Below are positions 1 through 9,266 of a stretch of DNA of 64,000 nucleotides, one piece after another. Position 1 is the stretch's first letter. Each line of letters opens with the position of its first letter. The DNA comes from Gemmatimonadota bacterium (GTDB lineage: Bacteria; Gemmatimonadota; Gemmatimonadetes; Gemmatimonadales; Gemmatimonadaceae), in assembly GCA_021299375.1 (NCBI GenBank), contig JAJTGR010000017.1, positions 90,011 through 154,010 on the forward strand, written 5' to 3'. The translations under genes were made by a program, and so were the position numbers. Below the pieces are notes generated by a model, which was not told where the DNA came from, did no database searches, and saw nothing but the letters and a program-made list of their open reading frames with translations.

Positions 1-2
1 GA

Positions 3-1472
3 GTCGCCGCCCAACACGCGAAGGGCAAGCTGTCTGCCCGGGAACGCCTCGATGTCCTGCTCGACGAAGGCTCGTTCGTCGAAATCGATCGGTTTGTCAC
101 GTCGCGGTCACTCGCCGACGGCGAGGCGCTGATCTACGGGGATGGCGTCGTCACGGGCCATGGTCGCATTGATGGCCGGCTGGTATACGTGTTCTCGCAG
201 GACTTCACGGTCTTCGGCGGCTCGCTGTCCGAGGCGCATGCGGCGAAGATCTGCAAGATCATGGATCTGGCCGTGCGCAACGGCGCGCCGGTCATTGGGC
301 TCAACGACTCCGGCGGGGCCCGTATCCAGGAAGGCGTGGTCTCGCTGGGCGGTTATGCCGACATCTTCCTGCGCAATACGCTGGCCTCGGGGGTCGTTCC
401 GCAGATTTCGGCCATCCTCGGGCCTTGCGCCGGCGGCGCGGTGTACTCGCCGGCGATCACCGATTTCATCTACATGGTGCGCGGCACGAGCTACATGTTC
501 GTGACCGGACCCAACGTGGTGAAGACGGTCACGCACGAGGACGTAACGATGGAGCAACTTGGCGGCGCGGACACGCACGCCGGCACGAGCGGTGTCGCCC
601 ATTTCGCCTGTGAGTCCGAACTCGCCTGTCTCCAGCACATCCGCGAGCTCTTCCGCTACGTACCGAGCAACAACGTCGACGACGCGCCGCGCGGTCGGGG
701 GCGTGACCCGCGCGACCGTCGTGACGAGTCACTCCTCAGCGTCGTCCCCGACAACCCGAACAAGCCGTACGACATGCGCGAGGTCATCACGCGCGTGGTG
801 GACGACGCCACGTTGTACGAGGTGCAGCCCGACTACGCCGCCAACATTCTTGTCGGTTTTGCCCACCTCGGTGGACAGAGCATCGGTATCGTCGCCAACC
901 AGCCGGCGGTGCTGGCGGGCGTGCTCGACATCAACGCATCCATGAAGGCCGCACGCTTCGTGCGCTTCTGCGATTGCTTCAACATTCCGTTGGTGACCTT
1001 CGAGGATGTGCCGGGCTTCCTCCCCGGGGTGGCGCAGGAGCATGGCGGCATCATCAAGCACGGGGCCAAGCTGCTTTATGCGTACTGTGAGGCAACGGTC
1101 CCCAAGCTCACGGTCATCACCCGCAAGGCCTACGGCGGCGCGTACGATGTCATGAGCTCCAAACACATCCGCGGCGACTTCAACGTGGCATGGCCGACTG
1201 CCGAGATTGCGGTGATGGGCCCGAAGGGTGCCGTGGAGATCCTGTATCGCAAGGAAATCGCCGAGGCCGCGGACCCGCAGGCGGCACTCGACGCGCGGGT
1301 GGCCGAGTACACCGAGAAGTTCGCCAATCCCTACATCGCGGCCGCGCGCGGCTACGTGGACGACGTGATCGACCCACGTGACACGCGTCCCCGGCTGATC
1401 GAGGCGTTGGAGTCACTGCGCGGCAAGCGCGATCGCAACCCGGCCAAGAAGCACGGCAACCTTCCGCTCTGA
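3..1472 (+). CDS. pccB: Acyl-CoA/propionyl-CoA carboxylase carboxyltransferase (beta) subunit, 5' partial
   Basis: The carboxyltransferase subunit moves the carboxyl group from carboxybiotin to an acyl-CoA, most likely propionyl-CoA (giving methylmalonyl-CoA) or acetyl-CoA. The frame is open from the first bases of the window, so the true start lies upstream; 489 residues are visible against about 510-530 for the family. Conserved blocks seen are [21 protein letters not shown] (acyl-CoA oxyanion loop), [23 protein letters not shown] and [11 protein letters not shown]. The Asp in DVPGFLPG is the type associated with propionyl-CoA use in actinobacterial PccB (established knowledge); substrate is otherwise not decidable. 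The biotin carboxylase gene follows 8 bases later, so the two are one operon. Confidence 0.93.
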   Translation, partial: VAAQHAKGKLSARERLDVLLDEGSFVEIDRFVTSRSLADGEALIYGDGVVTGHGRIDGRLVYVFSQDFTVFGGSLSEAHAAKICKIMDLAVRNGAPVIGLNDSGGARIQEGVVSLGGYADIFLRNTLASGVVPQISAILGPCAGGAVYSPAITDFIYMVRGTSYMFVTGPNVVKTVTHEDVTMEQLGGADTHAGTSGVAHFACESELACLQHIRELFRYVPSNNVDDAPRGRGRDPRDRRDESLLSVVPDNPNKPYDMREVITRVVDDATLYEVQPDYAANILVGFAHLGGQSIGIVANQPAVLAGVLDINASMKAARFVRFCDCFNIPLVTFEDVPGFLPGVAQEHGGIIKHGAKLLYAYCEATVPKLTVITRKAYGGAYDVMSSKHIRGDFNVAWPTAEIAVMGPKGAVEILYRKEIAEAADPQAALDARVAEYTEKFANPYIAAARGYVDDVIDPRDTRPRLIEALESLRGKRDRNPAKKHGNLPL

Positions 1473-1480
1473 GCTGCCCG

Positions 1481-3010
1481 ATGTTCTCGAAAGTGCTGGT
1501 GGCCAATCGCGGCGAGATCGCGCTGCGCGTGATCCGCGCTTGCCAGGAGCTTGGTGTCCGTACGGTCGCCGTGTATTCGGAGGCTGATGCGTCGGCCCCA
1601 CATGTGCGCGAGGCGGATGAAGCCGTCCTGATCGGGCCGGCGCCATCGAGCCAGAGTTACCTGGTGGGGGAACGCCTCATCGACGTGGCCCGGCGTATGG
1701 GGGCGGACGCCATCCATCCGGGGTATGGCTTTCTCTCCGAACGCGCATGGTTCGCGCGGGCGGTGCGTGAGGCCGGGCTGGTGTTCATCGGTCCACCGGC
1801 CGAAGCCATCGAGGCCATGGGGTCGAAGACGGCGGCGCGACAGCTGGCCATGGCGGCCGGTGTACCCGTCGTTCCCGGCAACGCCGAGGGCGTGCGCGAT
1901 GCCGACGAAGCCATGGCCATTGCCGCGTCGTACGGCTATCCCGTGTTGCTCAAGGCGGCAGCCGGCGGGGGCGGGAAGGGGATGCGCGTGGTGCGACAGG
2001 CCGCCGAGCTGTCGGAGGCACTGGCCTCGGCGCGTCGCGAAGCGCAGAACGCCTTCGGCGATGATGCGGTCTACGTCGAGAAGTACATCGAGGGGCCGCG
2101 TCACGTGGAGATCCAGGTGCTTGCCGACACGTACGGGACGGTGCTGCATCTCGGCGAGCGTGAATGCTCCGTGCAACGGCGCCACCAGAAGATGATCGAA
2201 GAGGCCCCCAGCGTGGCGGTGACCCCGGAGTTGCGCGCACGCATGGGGGCGACCGCCGTCGCCGCTGCCCGCGCGGCCGGGTACGTGAACGCGGGCACCT
2301 GCGAGTTCCTGCTCGATCGGGACGGGCAGTTCTACTTTCTCGAGATGAACACCCGCATCCAGGTGGAACACCCGGTCACGGAGCTGGTGATGGGCCTCGA
2401 TCTGGTGCAGTGGCAGATTCGCGTCGCCGCCGGCGAAGCGCTGCCGTTTGCGCAGAAGGACTTCGCGCCGCGCGGCTGGGCGATCGAGTGTCGGATCACA
2501 AGTGAAGATCCGGCGAACGGATTCCTGCCAAGCACGGGACGCGTCGAGTACTTGCACCTGCCCAGCGGGCCGGGCGTCCGGTGGGATGGCGGCATCGAGG
2601 CGGGGAGTGAGGTGGGCCTGCATTACGATCCCATGCTGGCCAAGCTGATCGTGCACGCGCCGACGCGGGCGTTGGCGATCGCCCGCATGCGGCGGGCGTT
2701 GCTCGAGCTCACGATCGACGGCATTGAAACGTCGCGGGCGTTTCACCTGCGGGTGATGGACGACCCCGAGTTCCAGCGTGGCGACATCAGCATTCAGTGG
2801 CTCGAGCATCGGGTGGCCTCACTGACGGCGCCGCAACGCGACCCGGCGACACGACGCCTGGCGGCCATTGCCGCGGCGCTCGTGGCGCACGAAGAGCGCA
2901 CGGCCGGACGCGCCGCACGACCGGCGCCTTCAGCGTCGGACGGCGCGCCGTCCGCGTCGACCGGCCCGTCCTGGGCCGCCGTGGCCCGCCGCGAAGGGCT
3001 TCGCACATGA
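1481..3010 (+). CDS. accC: Biotin carboxylase subunit of acyl-CoA carboxylase
   Basis: ATP-dependent carboxylation of biotin on the carrier protein, the first half-reaction of acetyl/propionyl-CoA carboxylase. The 509-residue protein begins MFSKVLVANRGEIALRV, has the ATP-grasp glycine loop AGGGGKGM (about residues 161-168), ERECSVQRRHQK and EMNTRIQVEHPVTE (about 288-301). The length beyond about 450 is an Ala/Pro/Ser-rich tail ending ARREGLRT, not part of the catalytic fold. It lacks a fused biotinyl domain; the separate carrier is encoded at 4388, two genes downstream. It could equally be called pccA-like; which carboxyltransferase it serves (the adjacent PccB or the AccD at 36.9 kb) cannot be told from sequence. 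Confidence 0.93.
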   Translation: MFSKVLVANRGEIALRVIRACQELGVRTVAVYSEADASAPHVREADEAVLIGPAPSSQSYLVGERLIDVARRMGADAIHPGYGFLSERAWFARAVREAGLVFIGPPAEAIEAMGSKTAARQLAMAAGVPVVPGNAEGVRDADEAMAIAASYGYPVLLKAAAGGGGKGMRVVRQAAELSEALASARREAQNAFGDDAVYVEKYIEGPRHVEIQVLADTYGTVLHLGERECSVQRRHQKMIEEAPSVAVTPELRARMGATAVAAARAAGYVNAGTCEFLLDRDGQFYFLEMNTRIQVEHPVTELVMGLDLVQWQIRVAAGEALPFAQKDFAPRGWAIECRITSEDPANGFLPSTGRVEYLHLPSGPGVRWDGGIEAGSEVGLHYDPMLAKLIVHAPTRALAIARMRRALLELTIDGIETSRAFHLRVMDDPEFQRGDISIQWLEHRVASLTAPQRDPATRRLAAIAAALVAHEERTAGRAARPAPSASDGAPSASTGPSWAAVARREGLRT

Positions 3011-3020
3011 GCATCGCCCG

Positions 3021-4391
3021 GTGAAGCGGCGCGCGCCGGAGGCCGGGCGATCGCGGAGTACCCGACCGCCGGAGTCCGTTGACACGATTACGATCGACCG
3101 CGTGGCGGCCGGCGGCGATGGGGTCGGGCGCCTGCGGGGGCTTGCCGTGTTCGTCCCTCGAACGGCACCTGGCGATGTCGCCCAGATCGCCTACACCACC
3201 CACGGGCGCCATGCCCGGGGGCGGGTGCTGCAGCTGCTGGAAGCCTCGCCGCTCCGCGTGGCACCCAGGTGCCGTCACTACGAGGCGGACCGCTGCGGCG
3301 GCTGCCAACTGCAACATCTCGAGGCGTCGGCCCAGCGACGGGTCCGGCAGGAGATTGTGCAGGACAGCCTACGCCGCATTGGGGGACGAGAGATTCCGCT
3401 TCCGGCCATCGCCTCGGCGGCACCGTGGGGATACCGGGGCCGCCTCACCCTCACGCTGCAACGGCGTGGCACGGGGTGGGTGGGGGGATTGCACCCGCAT
3501 GACGATCCGACGCGCATCTTTCCTTTGGAAGAGTGCGCCATTGCTCACCCGGCGCTGGTGACGGTGTGGGGGGCAATCCGCCCACTGCTGCACGCGAACA
3601 CACCGGCGCTTCCCGATGCGGCGTCGCTGCGCCTCTCGGTTCGTCTGGACGACGCTGGGGCGGGACTGGGTGCGGAGCCAACCGTGTCGCTCGTGATCAC
3701 GGGTGGGCGCACCTGGGGGGCGCGCGAGTCGTGGGCAGAGGCGGTGCGTCACGCCGACGGGCGGATCCGGCACGTTCTCTGGACGCCCGAGACGCCTCCC
3801 GCTGGGCTGGCAGGGGCAGCGAGCGAAACCGGACCGGGAGCCAAGGAGGCGATGGCCTTCGCGCAGGTCAATGCGGGTGTGGCCGACACGCTGCGAACGT
3901 TCGTGTTCGGCGAGGTGATGGCGATGACGCCCCGGCTGGTCATCGATGGCTATGCAGGCACGGGCCGCCTGGCGACGCAGTTGGCCGAGGCGGGTGTGAA
4001 TGTCGTGGCCATCGAGGCGGACGCCGCTGGTGCCGCGGCTGGGGAGGCACGGGCGCGTGCGGCCGGATCCGCGGTCGCGACCCGTGTCCGTGTCGTCTGT
4101 GACCTCGTCGAGCGCGCGTTGCTGCGGTTGGAGGGGCCAGTGGCGCACCCCGAGGTCGTCGTCCTCAATCCGCCCCGACGCGGCGTCGATGTGGTCGTGA
4201 CGCGGTGGCTGGAGCACGAGGCACCGCGGTCGGTACGTGCCGTGGTGTACGTGAGCTGTGATCCGGGGACGCTCGCGCGCGACTTGGCGCGCCTGCCGTC
4301 ATGGCGGGTGGCCGCCGTGCAGTGTTTTGACATGTTTCCGCAGACCGCCCACGTGGAGACCGTGTGTGTGCTGCGTCGGGAGAGCCCATGA
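3021..4391 (+). CDS. TrmA/RumA-family RNA (uracil-5-)-methyltransferase with TRAM domain
   Basis: SAM-dependent methyltransferase of the RlmD/RlmC/TrmA family that makes 5-methyluridine in rRNA or tRNA. I use the GTG at 3021 (456 residues); longer readings run into the biotin carboxylase gene. A TRAM RNA-binding domain occupies about residues 20-75, followed by a Cys cluster C84, C92, C95 (CGGCQLQHL) plus a later Cys in EECAIAHP, the pattern that binds a 4Fe-4S cluster in RumA. SAM region VIDGYAGTGRLA, then VVLNPPRRGVD and VYVSCDPGTLARDL with the catalytic Cys in SCDP. The stop overlaps the biotin-carrier start by ATGA, so translation is coupled. Which U is modified (RlmD or RlmC/TrmA type) is not resolved. 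Confidence 0.88.
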   Translation: MKRRAPEAGRSRSTRPPESVDTITIDRVAAGGDGVGRLRGLAVFVPRTAPGDVAQIAYTTHGRHARGRVLQLLEASPLRVAPRCRHYEADRCGGCQLQHLEASAQRRVRQEIVQDSLRRIGGREIPLPAIASAAPWGYRGRLTLTLQRRGTGWVGGLHPHDDPTRIFPLEECAIAHPALVTVWGAIRPLLHANTPALPDAASLRLSVRLDDAGAGLGAEPTVSLVITGGRTWGARESWAEAVRHADGRIRHVLWTPETPPAGLAGAASETGPGAKEAMAFAQVNAGVADTLRTFVFGEVMAMTPRLVIDGYAGTGRLATQLAEAGVNVVAIEADAAGAAAGEARARAAGSAVATRVRVVCDLVERALLRLEGPVAHPEVVVLNPPRRGVDVVVTRWLEHEAPRSVRAVVYVSCDPGTLARDLARLPSWRVAAVQCFDMFPQTAHVETVCVLRRESP

Positions 4392-4900
4392 AGTACGTGG
4401 TGGACGTCAACGGTGACCGCGTGACGGTCGAACTTGATGGGGCGCAGGTGCTGATCGACGGAGAGCGCCTCGAGGTCGCCCTGACGCCGGTGGCCGGCAC
4501 ACCGGTCCGGCTGGTGCGGATCGGGGAACAGGTGCATCGAATCGTTGCCCGCCGTGGGGCGAGCCGCGGCCACTGGGTGCTCGATGTCGACGGGACGCGG
4601 GTGGTGGCCGAAGCGCTCGATGAGCGCATGCGCGCGATCAAGGACCTGACGGCGGCCAGTGCGAGCGCCTCGGGACCGGCCCCCCTGCTGGCACCAATGC
4701 CGGGGCTGGTGGTGCGGGTGGCGGTCGCCGTGGGGGACCCGGTGAGCGCCGGGCAGGGCCTCGTGGTGATCGAGGCGATGAAGATGGAGAACGAGCTGCG
4801 AACGACCGCCGCCGGCGTGGTGACGGCCATTCGGGCCGCCCCGGGGCAAGCAGTGGAGAAGGGGGCGGTGCTGGTGGAGCTGGGGCCGGTGCCTGCCTGA
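4388..4900 (+). CDS. Biotin carboxyl carrier protein (biotinyl domain) of the acyl-CoA carboxylase
   Basis: Carries biotin between the carboxylase and carboxyltransferase. The ATG at 4388 overlaps the preceding stop (ATGA) and gives 170 residues; an upstream in-frame ATG at 4364 lies inside the methyltransferase gene and is less likely. The C-terminal 70 residues are a classic biotinyl/lipoyl domain: APMPGLV, then EAMKMEN with the biotinyl lysine at K132. The N-terminal about 90 residues form a small beta-rich region typical of PCC/MCC-type carriers, which tethers the complex. It closes the pccB-accC-methyltransferase-carrier operon. Confidence 0.92.
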   Translation: MKYVVDVNGDRVTVELDGAQVLIDGERLEVALTPVAGTPVRLVRIGEQVHRIVARRGASRGHWVLDVDGTRVVAEALDERMRAIKDLTAASASASGPAPLLAPMPGLVVRVAVAVGDPVSAGQGLVVIEAMKMENELRTTAAGVVTAIRAAPGQAVEKGAVLVELGPVPA

Positions 4901-4931
4901 CGGCAGCTTCCGGCCCCTGGGTGCCGTCAGG
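4896..4931. terminator. Bidirectional hairpin shared by the carrier-protein gene and mscL
   Basis: A perfect 10-bp inverted repeat, CCTGACGGCA (4896-4905) and TGCCGTCAGG (4922-4931), with a 16-base loop. It spans the stop codons of both convergent genes (TGA at 4898-4900 and the mscL stop at 4927-4929). The symmetry makes it a candidate terminator for both strands; there is no long T-tract, as is usual in GC-rich genomes. Confidence 0.6.
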
Positions 4932-5280
4932 CCGTCGCGGGGAGGCTCTGGCGCATCTTGTTCACCCCCTTGATGACGAGGAACAGCACGAAGGCCACGA
5001 TCACGAACGTCAGGACGTGGTTGAGGAACAGCCCGTACGCGAGAATGGGCGCCCCCGCGGCCTTGGCTTCCTCGAGCGTGGTGAACGAGCCGCCCCCGAG
5101 TGCCACGAAGCGGTTGGTGAAGTCCACGCCCCCCGTGAGGAGGCCGACCAGGGGCATGATGATGTCGCTGACCATACTGTCGACGATCTTCTGAAAGGCT
5201 CCGCCAATGATCACGCCGATCGCCAGATCGATCACGCTGCCCTTCATGGCGAATTCCTTGAACTCCGATAGCATCGACAT
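4927..5280 (-). CDS. mscL: Large-conductance mechanosensitive channel MscL
   Basis: Inner-membrane osmotic safety valve that opens under membrane tension. The 117-residue protein is of usual length (about 130-150, slightly short) and begins [20 protein letters not shown], the conserved N-terminal amphipathic helix and pore-lining TM1 ([15 protein letters not shown]). TM2 is about [21 protein letters not shown]. Start ATG at 5280 has GGAGCAGCTG just upstream; Met3 is an alternative. It is a single-gene unit convergent with the carboxylase operon. Confidence 0.95.
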   Translation of the reverse strand: MSMLSEFKEFAMKGSVIDLAIGVIIGGAFQKIVDSMVSDIIMPLVGLLTGGVDFTNRFVALGGGSFTTLEEAKAAGAPILAYGLFLNHVLTFVIVAFVLFLVIKGVNKMRQSLPATA

Positions 5281-5376
5281 CAGCTGCTCCAGACGGGGGA
5301 AAACGGTGGGCCGGCGGCCCGTTGACCGGAGCCACAGTGTGGGACGGAGCGGGACTCGGCAAGCCCAACCTCCGCA

Positions 5377-5405
5377 TTGACACCCACTTCAGAGCTGAGT
5401 AAGCT
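5377..5405 (+). promoter_or_regulatory. Promoter of rplM-rpsI
   Basis: TTGACA at 5377-5382, a 17-base spacer and TAAGCT at 5400-5405. The sequence GAGTAAGCTAC around the -10 box recurs exactly at the rpsO promoter (16347-16357). This leaves an untranslated leader of about 110 bases before rplM (5406-5523), GC-rich, in which I see no recognised riboswitch. Position and boxes are seen; activity is inferred. Confidence 0.6.
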
Positions 5406-5523
5406 ACGGGTCTGTCCCGGACACCGCGGGGCGCGTTCATCATTCGCAGCGTCAGTTCACCCCTTGCCGGGAGTGCCGGGTATCGCCCCCGGGCTTCTCG
5501 CACCACGTACGGATCACGTTAGC

Positions 5524-5973
5524 ATGAAGACCTACAGCGCGACCCCGAAGGATATCGACCGTCGGTGGTACATCGTCGACGCGGAAGGAATGGTCCTGGG
5601 CCGTCTCGCGTCGGAAGTCGCGAAGATCATCCGCGGCAAGCACAAGCCCATGTTCACGCCCCACATGGACACGGGTGACTTCGTCATCGTGATCAATGCG
5701 TCCAAGGTGCAGGTCACGGGCCGCAAGGCCGAGCAGAAGACGTACTTCAGCCACACCGGCTACATGGGGCACGAGAAGCACACGCCCTTCGCCACGGTGT
5801 TGGCCAAGCACCCCGAGCGCGTGATCGAGAAGGCGGTCTATGGCATGTTGCCGAAGACGGCGCTCGGTCGGCAGGTGCTGCGCCGCAAGCTGCGTGTCTT
5901 TGCCGGCGCCGAGCACCCGCACGTCGCCCAGACGCCGGCCAAGCTCACCTTCTCGAACGCCGAGGCCAAGTAA
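5524..5973 (+). CDS. rplM: 50S ribosomal protein L13
   Basis: Large-subunit ribosomal protein, 149 residues from the ATG at 5524, where the L13 similarity begins ([20 protein letters not shown]). Conserved parts include [40 protein letters not shown], and the family signature around [14 protein letters not shown] with [11 protein letters not shown] near the C-terminus. A longer in-frame reading upstream crosses the promoter and is rejected. Its stop TAA overlaps the rpsI start (TAATG), the usual L13-S9 pairing. Confidence 0.97.
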   Translation: MKTYSATPKDIDRRWYIVDAEGMVLGRLASEVAKIIRGKHKPMFTPHMDTGDFVIVINASKVQVTGRKAEQKTYFSHTGYMGHEKHTPFATVLAKHPERVIEKAVYGMLPKTALGRQVLRRKLRVFAGAEHPHVAQTPAKLTFSNAEAK

Positions 5974-6362
5974 TGTCGGAACAGATTCAGGCCGTCGGCC
6001 GTCGCAAGGAAGCGGTGTGCCGGCTCTATCTCACCCCGGGGTCGGGCAAGTGGGACGTCAACGGTCGCACGCTCGGTGACTATTTCCCGCGCCCCACGCT
6101 GGTGTCGGCCATCCAGCAGCCGTTCACCCTGACGGACACGATGGGCCGTTTCGACATCAAGTGTGTGGTCGACGGCGGCGGCGTGTCGGGCCAGGCGGGC
6201 GCGGTGCGGCTCGCGGTGGCGCGCGCCCTCGTGAAGGTTGACGAGAGCAACAAGAAGAAGCTTCGCGAGTTCGGCCTGCTCACGCGCGATGCGCGTGAGG
6301 TCGAGCGCAAGAAGCCGGGCCGCGCGGGCGCACGCAAGCGCTTCCAGTTCTCCAAGCGCTGA
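5973..6362 (+). CDS. rpsI: 30S ribosomal protein S9
   Basis: Small-subunit protein of 129 residues, of normal length, whose basic C-terminal tail contacts P-site tRNA. Seen: AVGRRKEAVCRLYL at the N-terminus, GGVSGQAGAVRLAVARAL, LLTRDAREVERKKPGRAGARKRFQFSKR-type ending with the conserved terminal FSKR. It overlaps the rplM stop by one base, so translation is coupled. Confidence 0.97.
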   Translation: MSEQIQAVGRRKEAVCRLYLTPGSGKWDVNGRTLGDYFPRPTLVSAIQQPFTLTDTMGRFDIKCVVDGGGVSGQAGAVRLAVARALVKVDESNKKKLREFGLLTRDAREVERKKPGRAGARKRFQFSKR

Positions 6363-6514
6363 TCGCCCGCCATCGGCGCCGCGGGCGTCGATGGGGCGTT
6401 CAGCCTATCTCACACGTGGTCCGAGTCGGTGGCGGGTGCTGTGCCGTGTTTGGGCGCAGTCGCTGCCGACGGTGACGATCACGGACGCGTACAACACTTC
6501 CCGGTATCCGCACC

Positions 6515-7456
6515 ATGTCGACTCCGTCCCTCGAGCAGCTGCTCGCCGCGGGCGTCCACTTCGGGCATCAGACCCGTCGGTGGAACCCCAAGATGCGCCG
6601 GTTCATCTTCGCCGAGCGCAACGGCATTCACATCATCGACCTGCAGAAGACGCTCCGCCAGATCGAGCTGGCGCAGAAGCTCGTCCGCGAGGTCGTCCTG
6701 CGCGGCGAGAACGTCCTCTTCGTCTGCACCAAGCGCCAGCTCGCGGCCATCGTGCGCGACGAGGCCGACAAGTGCGGCGCGATGTTCGTGACCGAGCGCT
6801 GGCTCGGTGGCATGTTGACCAACTACCAGACGGTCAAGAAGCAGGTCAAGAAGCTCAAGGAGCTGGAGGCCGGCAGTGAAGACGGCAGCCTCTCGAACTA
6901 CACCAAGAAGGAACAGCTCCTCATGTCGCGTCAGCGCGAGAAGCTGTCCAAGTACCTCTCGGGCATCAAGACGATGAACCGCCTCCCCGGGCTGTTGTTC
7001 ATCATCGACTCGAAGAAGGAGCGTATCGCGGTGTCGGAGGCGAACAAGCTCGGCGTGCCGATCGTCGCCATCGTCGACACCAATGCCGATCCGGACCTCA
7101 TCACGGTCCCGATTGCGGGCAACGACGACGCCATTCGTTCGGTGGAGCTGATCACGAAGGCCATCGCCGCCACCATCGAGGACGCGCGCCGTGAGGCGCC
7201 GGCTCGCCCGGCTGAGGAAGAGCACGAGAGCTACACGTTCTCGAGCGATCGCGGCGCCGAGCGCGCCGACCGCGGTGATCGTCGGGATCGCGGGGGAGAC
7301 CGCGGCGGTCGCGGTGGAGAGCAGGGGGCCCCGGGTGGGCGTCCTCGCCGCCGCCGCGCGAAGCCCGAGGCCATCGCGGCCCGCCTCAAGGGTGGCGAGG
7401 CTCCGTCGGCGGAGGCCGATGCGGGCGAGACCGCGGCGCCGGCGGACGCCGAGTAA
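6515..7456 (+). CDS. rpsB: 30S ribosomal protein S2 with Arg-Gly-rich C-terminal extension
   Basis: Small-subunit protein S2. The start [20 protein letters not shown] is the normal N-terminus, with conserved [22 protein letters not shown] and [12 protein letters not shown] blocks. The S2 core ends near residue 225; the remaining about 85 residues are a low-complexity tail rich in Asp-Arg-Gly ([17 protein letters not shown]), followed by a basic stretch [12 protein letters not shown] and an acidic Ala-rich end. Total 313 residues versus about 240-260 usual. A very similar RGG tail sits on PNPase at 18.9 kb. rpsB heads the rpsB-tsf-pyrH-frr cluster; no clear Shine-Dalgarno precedes the ATG. Confidence 0.96.
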   Translation: MSTPSLEQLLAAGVHFGHQTRRWNPKMRRFIFAERNGIHIIDLQKTLRQIELAQKLVREVVLRGENVLFVCTKRQLAAIVRDEADKCGAMFVTERWLGGMLTNYQTVKKQVKKLKELEAGSEDGSLSNYTKKEQLLMSRQREKLSKYLSGIKTMNRLPGLLFIIDSKKERIAVSEANKLGVPIVAIVDTNADPDLITVPIAGNDDAIRSVELITKAIAATIEDARREAPARPAEEEHESYTFSSDRGAERADRGDRRDRGGDRGGRGGEQGAPGGRPRRRRAKPEAIAARLKGGEAPSAEADAGETAAPADAE

Positions 7457-7529
7457 CGCACGGCGTCGGCAGGATCTCCAGGCGGGCCGGTTCCCCAGTG
7501 GCGCGGCCTTCCTCGGATGTTGGATCACG

Positions 7530-7556
7530 ACGCCGCCGGCATTGCACCGGCGGCGT
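7530..7556 (+). terminator. Hairpin between rpsB and tsf
   Basis: Perfect 10-bp stem ACGCCGCCGG (7530-7539) / CCGGCGGCGT (7547-7556) with a 7-base loop, in the 168-base gap between rpsB and tsf. It could be a partial terminator or attenuator that reduces transcription into tsf, or an mRNA-stability element; there is no T-run after it. The remaining bases to 7624 hold no feature I can support. Confidence 0.45.
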
Positions 7557-7624
7557 TCGTGTGCGGGGCCCATCAGCGTATTTCACGGCATTTTCTGCAT
7601 AGACCGCTCTCCCAGGACTCCACG

Positions 7625-8509
7625 ATGACCACCGCGATTTCGGCCAAGGCCGTCTCGGAACTCCGCCAGCGCACCGGCGCCGGCATGATGGATTGCAAGA
7701 AGGCGCTCGAAGAGAATAGCGGCGACATGGACGCCGCCATCGAGTACCTTCGGAAGAAGGGGATCGCCAAGGCCGAGAAGCGGTCCGATCGCTCCACCAG
7801 CGAGGGCATTGTCGGCGGCGAGGTGTTCAACAATGGCGCGTCCGGCGCGCTCGTCGAAGTCGCCTGCGAGACGGACTTCGTGGCCCGCAACGAAGACTTC
7901 GGCAAGATCGTCGCGGCCCTTGTCGCGCAGCGGGTGCAGTCCACCGCGGGCGACATTGCCGCCTTCCTGGCTGAGCCGATGTCCGGCGACACCGGCACGG
8001 TGGACGAGTTCGTGAAGGCCGCGGCGGCGAAGACGGGCGAAGCCGTCAACGTCAAGCGCACAGTGCGATTCGACGCGGGCGCGAACGGCCTGGTCGGGAT
8101 GTACCGGCACCACAATGCGAAGCTGGGTACGCTGGTGCAGATCACCACGTCCTCGCCCGAGGTGGCGCAGCACGAAGCCACGAAGGAGCTGGCCAAGTTC
8201 ATCGCCGAGCACGTGGCCGCCGCGGCGCCGATCGCGGTGGACCGGAGCGGGGTGTCCGCCGAAAAGCTGGAGAGCGAGAAGCGCATCGCCGAGGAGCAGG
8301 CCCGCGAGGCTGGCAAGCCCGAGGCGATGATCGAGAAGATCGCGACCGGCAAGGTCGAGGCGTACCTCAAGGACGTCACGCTCATGCCGCAGCCTTGGGT
8401 GCGCGACGCGGCCGTCACGATCGCACAGCTCGTGGCCGACCACGCCAAGAAGGCGGGTGGCACGATCACCGTGGACCGCTTCGCCCGCCTGCAGCTCGGC
8501 GCCGAGTAA
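7625..8509 (+). CDS. tsf: Elongation factor Ts
   Basis: Nucleotide exchange factor that regenerates EF-Tu-GTP. I place the start at the ATG 7625 (294 residues; family about 270-310), because the UBA-like N-terminal domain starts there ([20 protein letters not shown]). The signatures [13 protein letters not shown] and CETDFVARN are both present, the latter in the EF-Tu contact region. It lies directly behind rpsB as in most bacteria and 7 bases before pyrH. Confidence 0.96.
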   Translation: MTTAISAKAVSELRQRTGAGMMDCKKALEENSGDMDAAIEYLRKKGIAKAEKRSDRSTSEGIVGGEVFNNGASGALVEVACETDFVARNEDFGKIVAALVAQRVQSTAGDIAAFLAEPMSGDTGTVDEFVKAAAAKTGEAVNVKRTVRFDAGANGLVGMYRHHNAKLGTLVQITTSSPEVAQHEATKELAKFIAEHVAAAAPIAVDRSGVSAEKLESEKRIAEEQAREAGKPEAMIEKIATGKVEAYLKDVTLMPQPWVRDAAVTIAQLVADHAKKAGGTITVDRFARLQLGAE

Positions 8510-8516
8510 TCGCGCC

Positions 8517-9266
8517 ATGAGCGGCAGCGCGCACCCGGACCCGTCGTCGTCGGCGTCCACGCTGCGGTACCCGCGCGTCCTTCTCAAGCTCTCCGGCGAA
8601 GCCCTCGCCGGGGAGCGTGGGGTGGGGTTCGACTTCGATCGCATCGGCTTTTTCGCCGATCAGATCGTGGAGGTGGCGCGCCTGGGCGTGCAGCTCGGCC
8701 TGGTGATCGGCGGGGGCAATATCGTCCGCGGGACCCAGCTCTCCCAGATGGGAATGGATCGGGTCGGCGCCGACTACATGGGCATGCTTGGCACGGTCAT
8801 CAATGCCATGGCCCTGCAGGACGTGCTCGAGAAGCGGGGGCTCGACACCCGCGTCATGACCGCGATCCGCATGGAAGAACTGGCGGAGCCCTACATTCGT
8901 CGCCGGGCACTGCGCCATTTCGAGAAGGGGCGCACGGTGATCTTTGCTGCCGGCACAGGCAACCCATATTTTTCGACCGACACGGCCGCGGTGCTGCGGG
9001 CCATCCAGATGAAGGCGGACGTCATCATCAAGGCCACCAGCGTCGACGGGGTCTATTCGGCCGACCCGAAAAAGGACCCGAACGCCACCCTGTACGAGGC
9101 GATCAGCTACCGCGACGTGATGCTCGAAGAACTCCGGGTGATGGATCAGACCGCCATCACGCTGTGCAAGGAGAATCAGTTGCCGTTGGTCGTCCTCAAC
9201 CTTCACCGCCCTGGCGCCATCATGCGCGCCGTTCGGGGCGAACGCGTAGGGACACTGGTTTCATGA
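8517..9266 (+). CDS. pyrH: Uridylate kinase
   Basis: Phosphorylates UMP to UDP, a regulated step of pyrimidine supply. 249 residues from the ATG at 8517; the first about 14 residues (Ser/Pro-rich) precede the kinase fold proper, which begins [15 protein letters not shown]. Conserved [26 protein letters not shown] and [13 protein letters not shown] (nucleotide-binding, amino-acid-kinase fold). Its stop overlaps the frr start (ATGA). Confidence 0.96.
   Translation: MSGSAHPDPSSSASTLRYPRVLLKLSGEALAGERGVGFDFDRIGFFADQIVEVARLGVQLGLVIGGGNIVRGTQLSQMGMDRVGADYMGMLGTVINAMALQDVLEKRGLDTRVMTAIRMEELAEPYIRRRALRHFEKGRTVIFAAGTGNPYFSTDTAAVLRAIQMKADVIIKATSVDGVYSADPKKDPNATLYEAISYRDVMLEELRVMDQTAITLCKENQLPLVVLNLHRPGAIMRAVRGERVGTLVS

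Noticed and set aside
1352..2809. Long minus-strand open frame opposite the biotin carboxylase
   Set aside because: His/Arg-rich shadow of the accC coding sequence without family motifs.
5377..5523. Longer start for L13
   Set aside because: The extension covers the TTGACA/TAAGCT promoter and has no L13 similarity; the protein starts at ATG 5524.
6363..6514. Promoter or S2 leader element before rpsB
   Set aside because: I looked for TTGnnn/TAnnnT pairs with normal spacing and found none that stands out; left unassigned.
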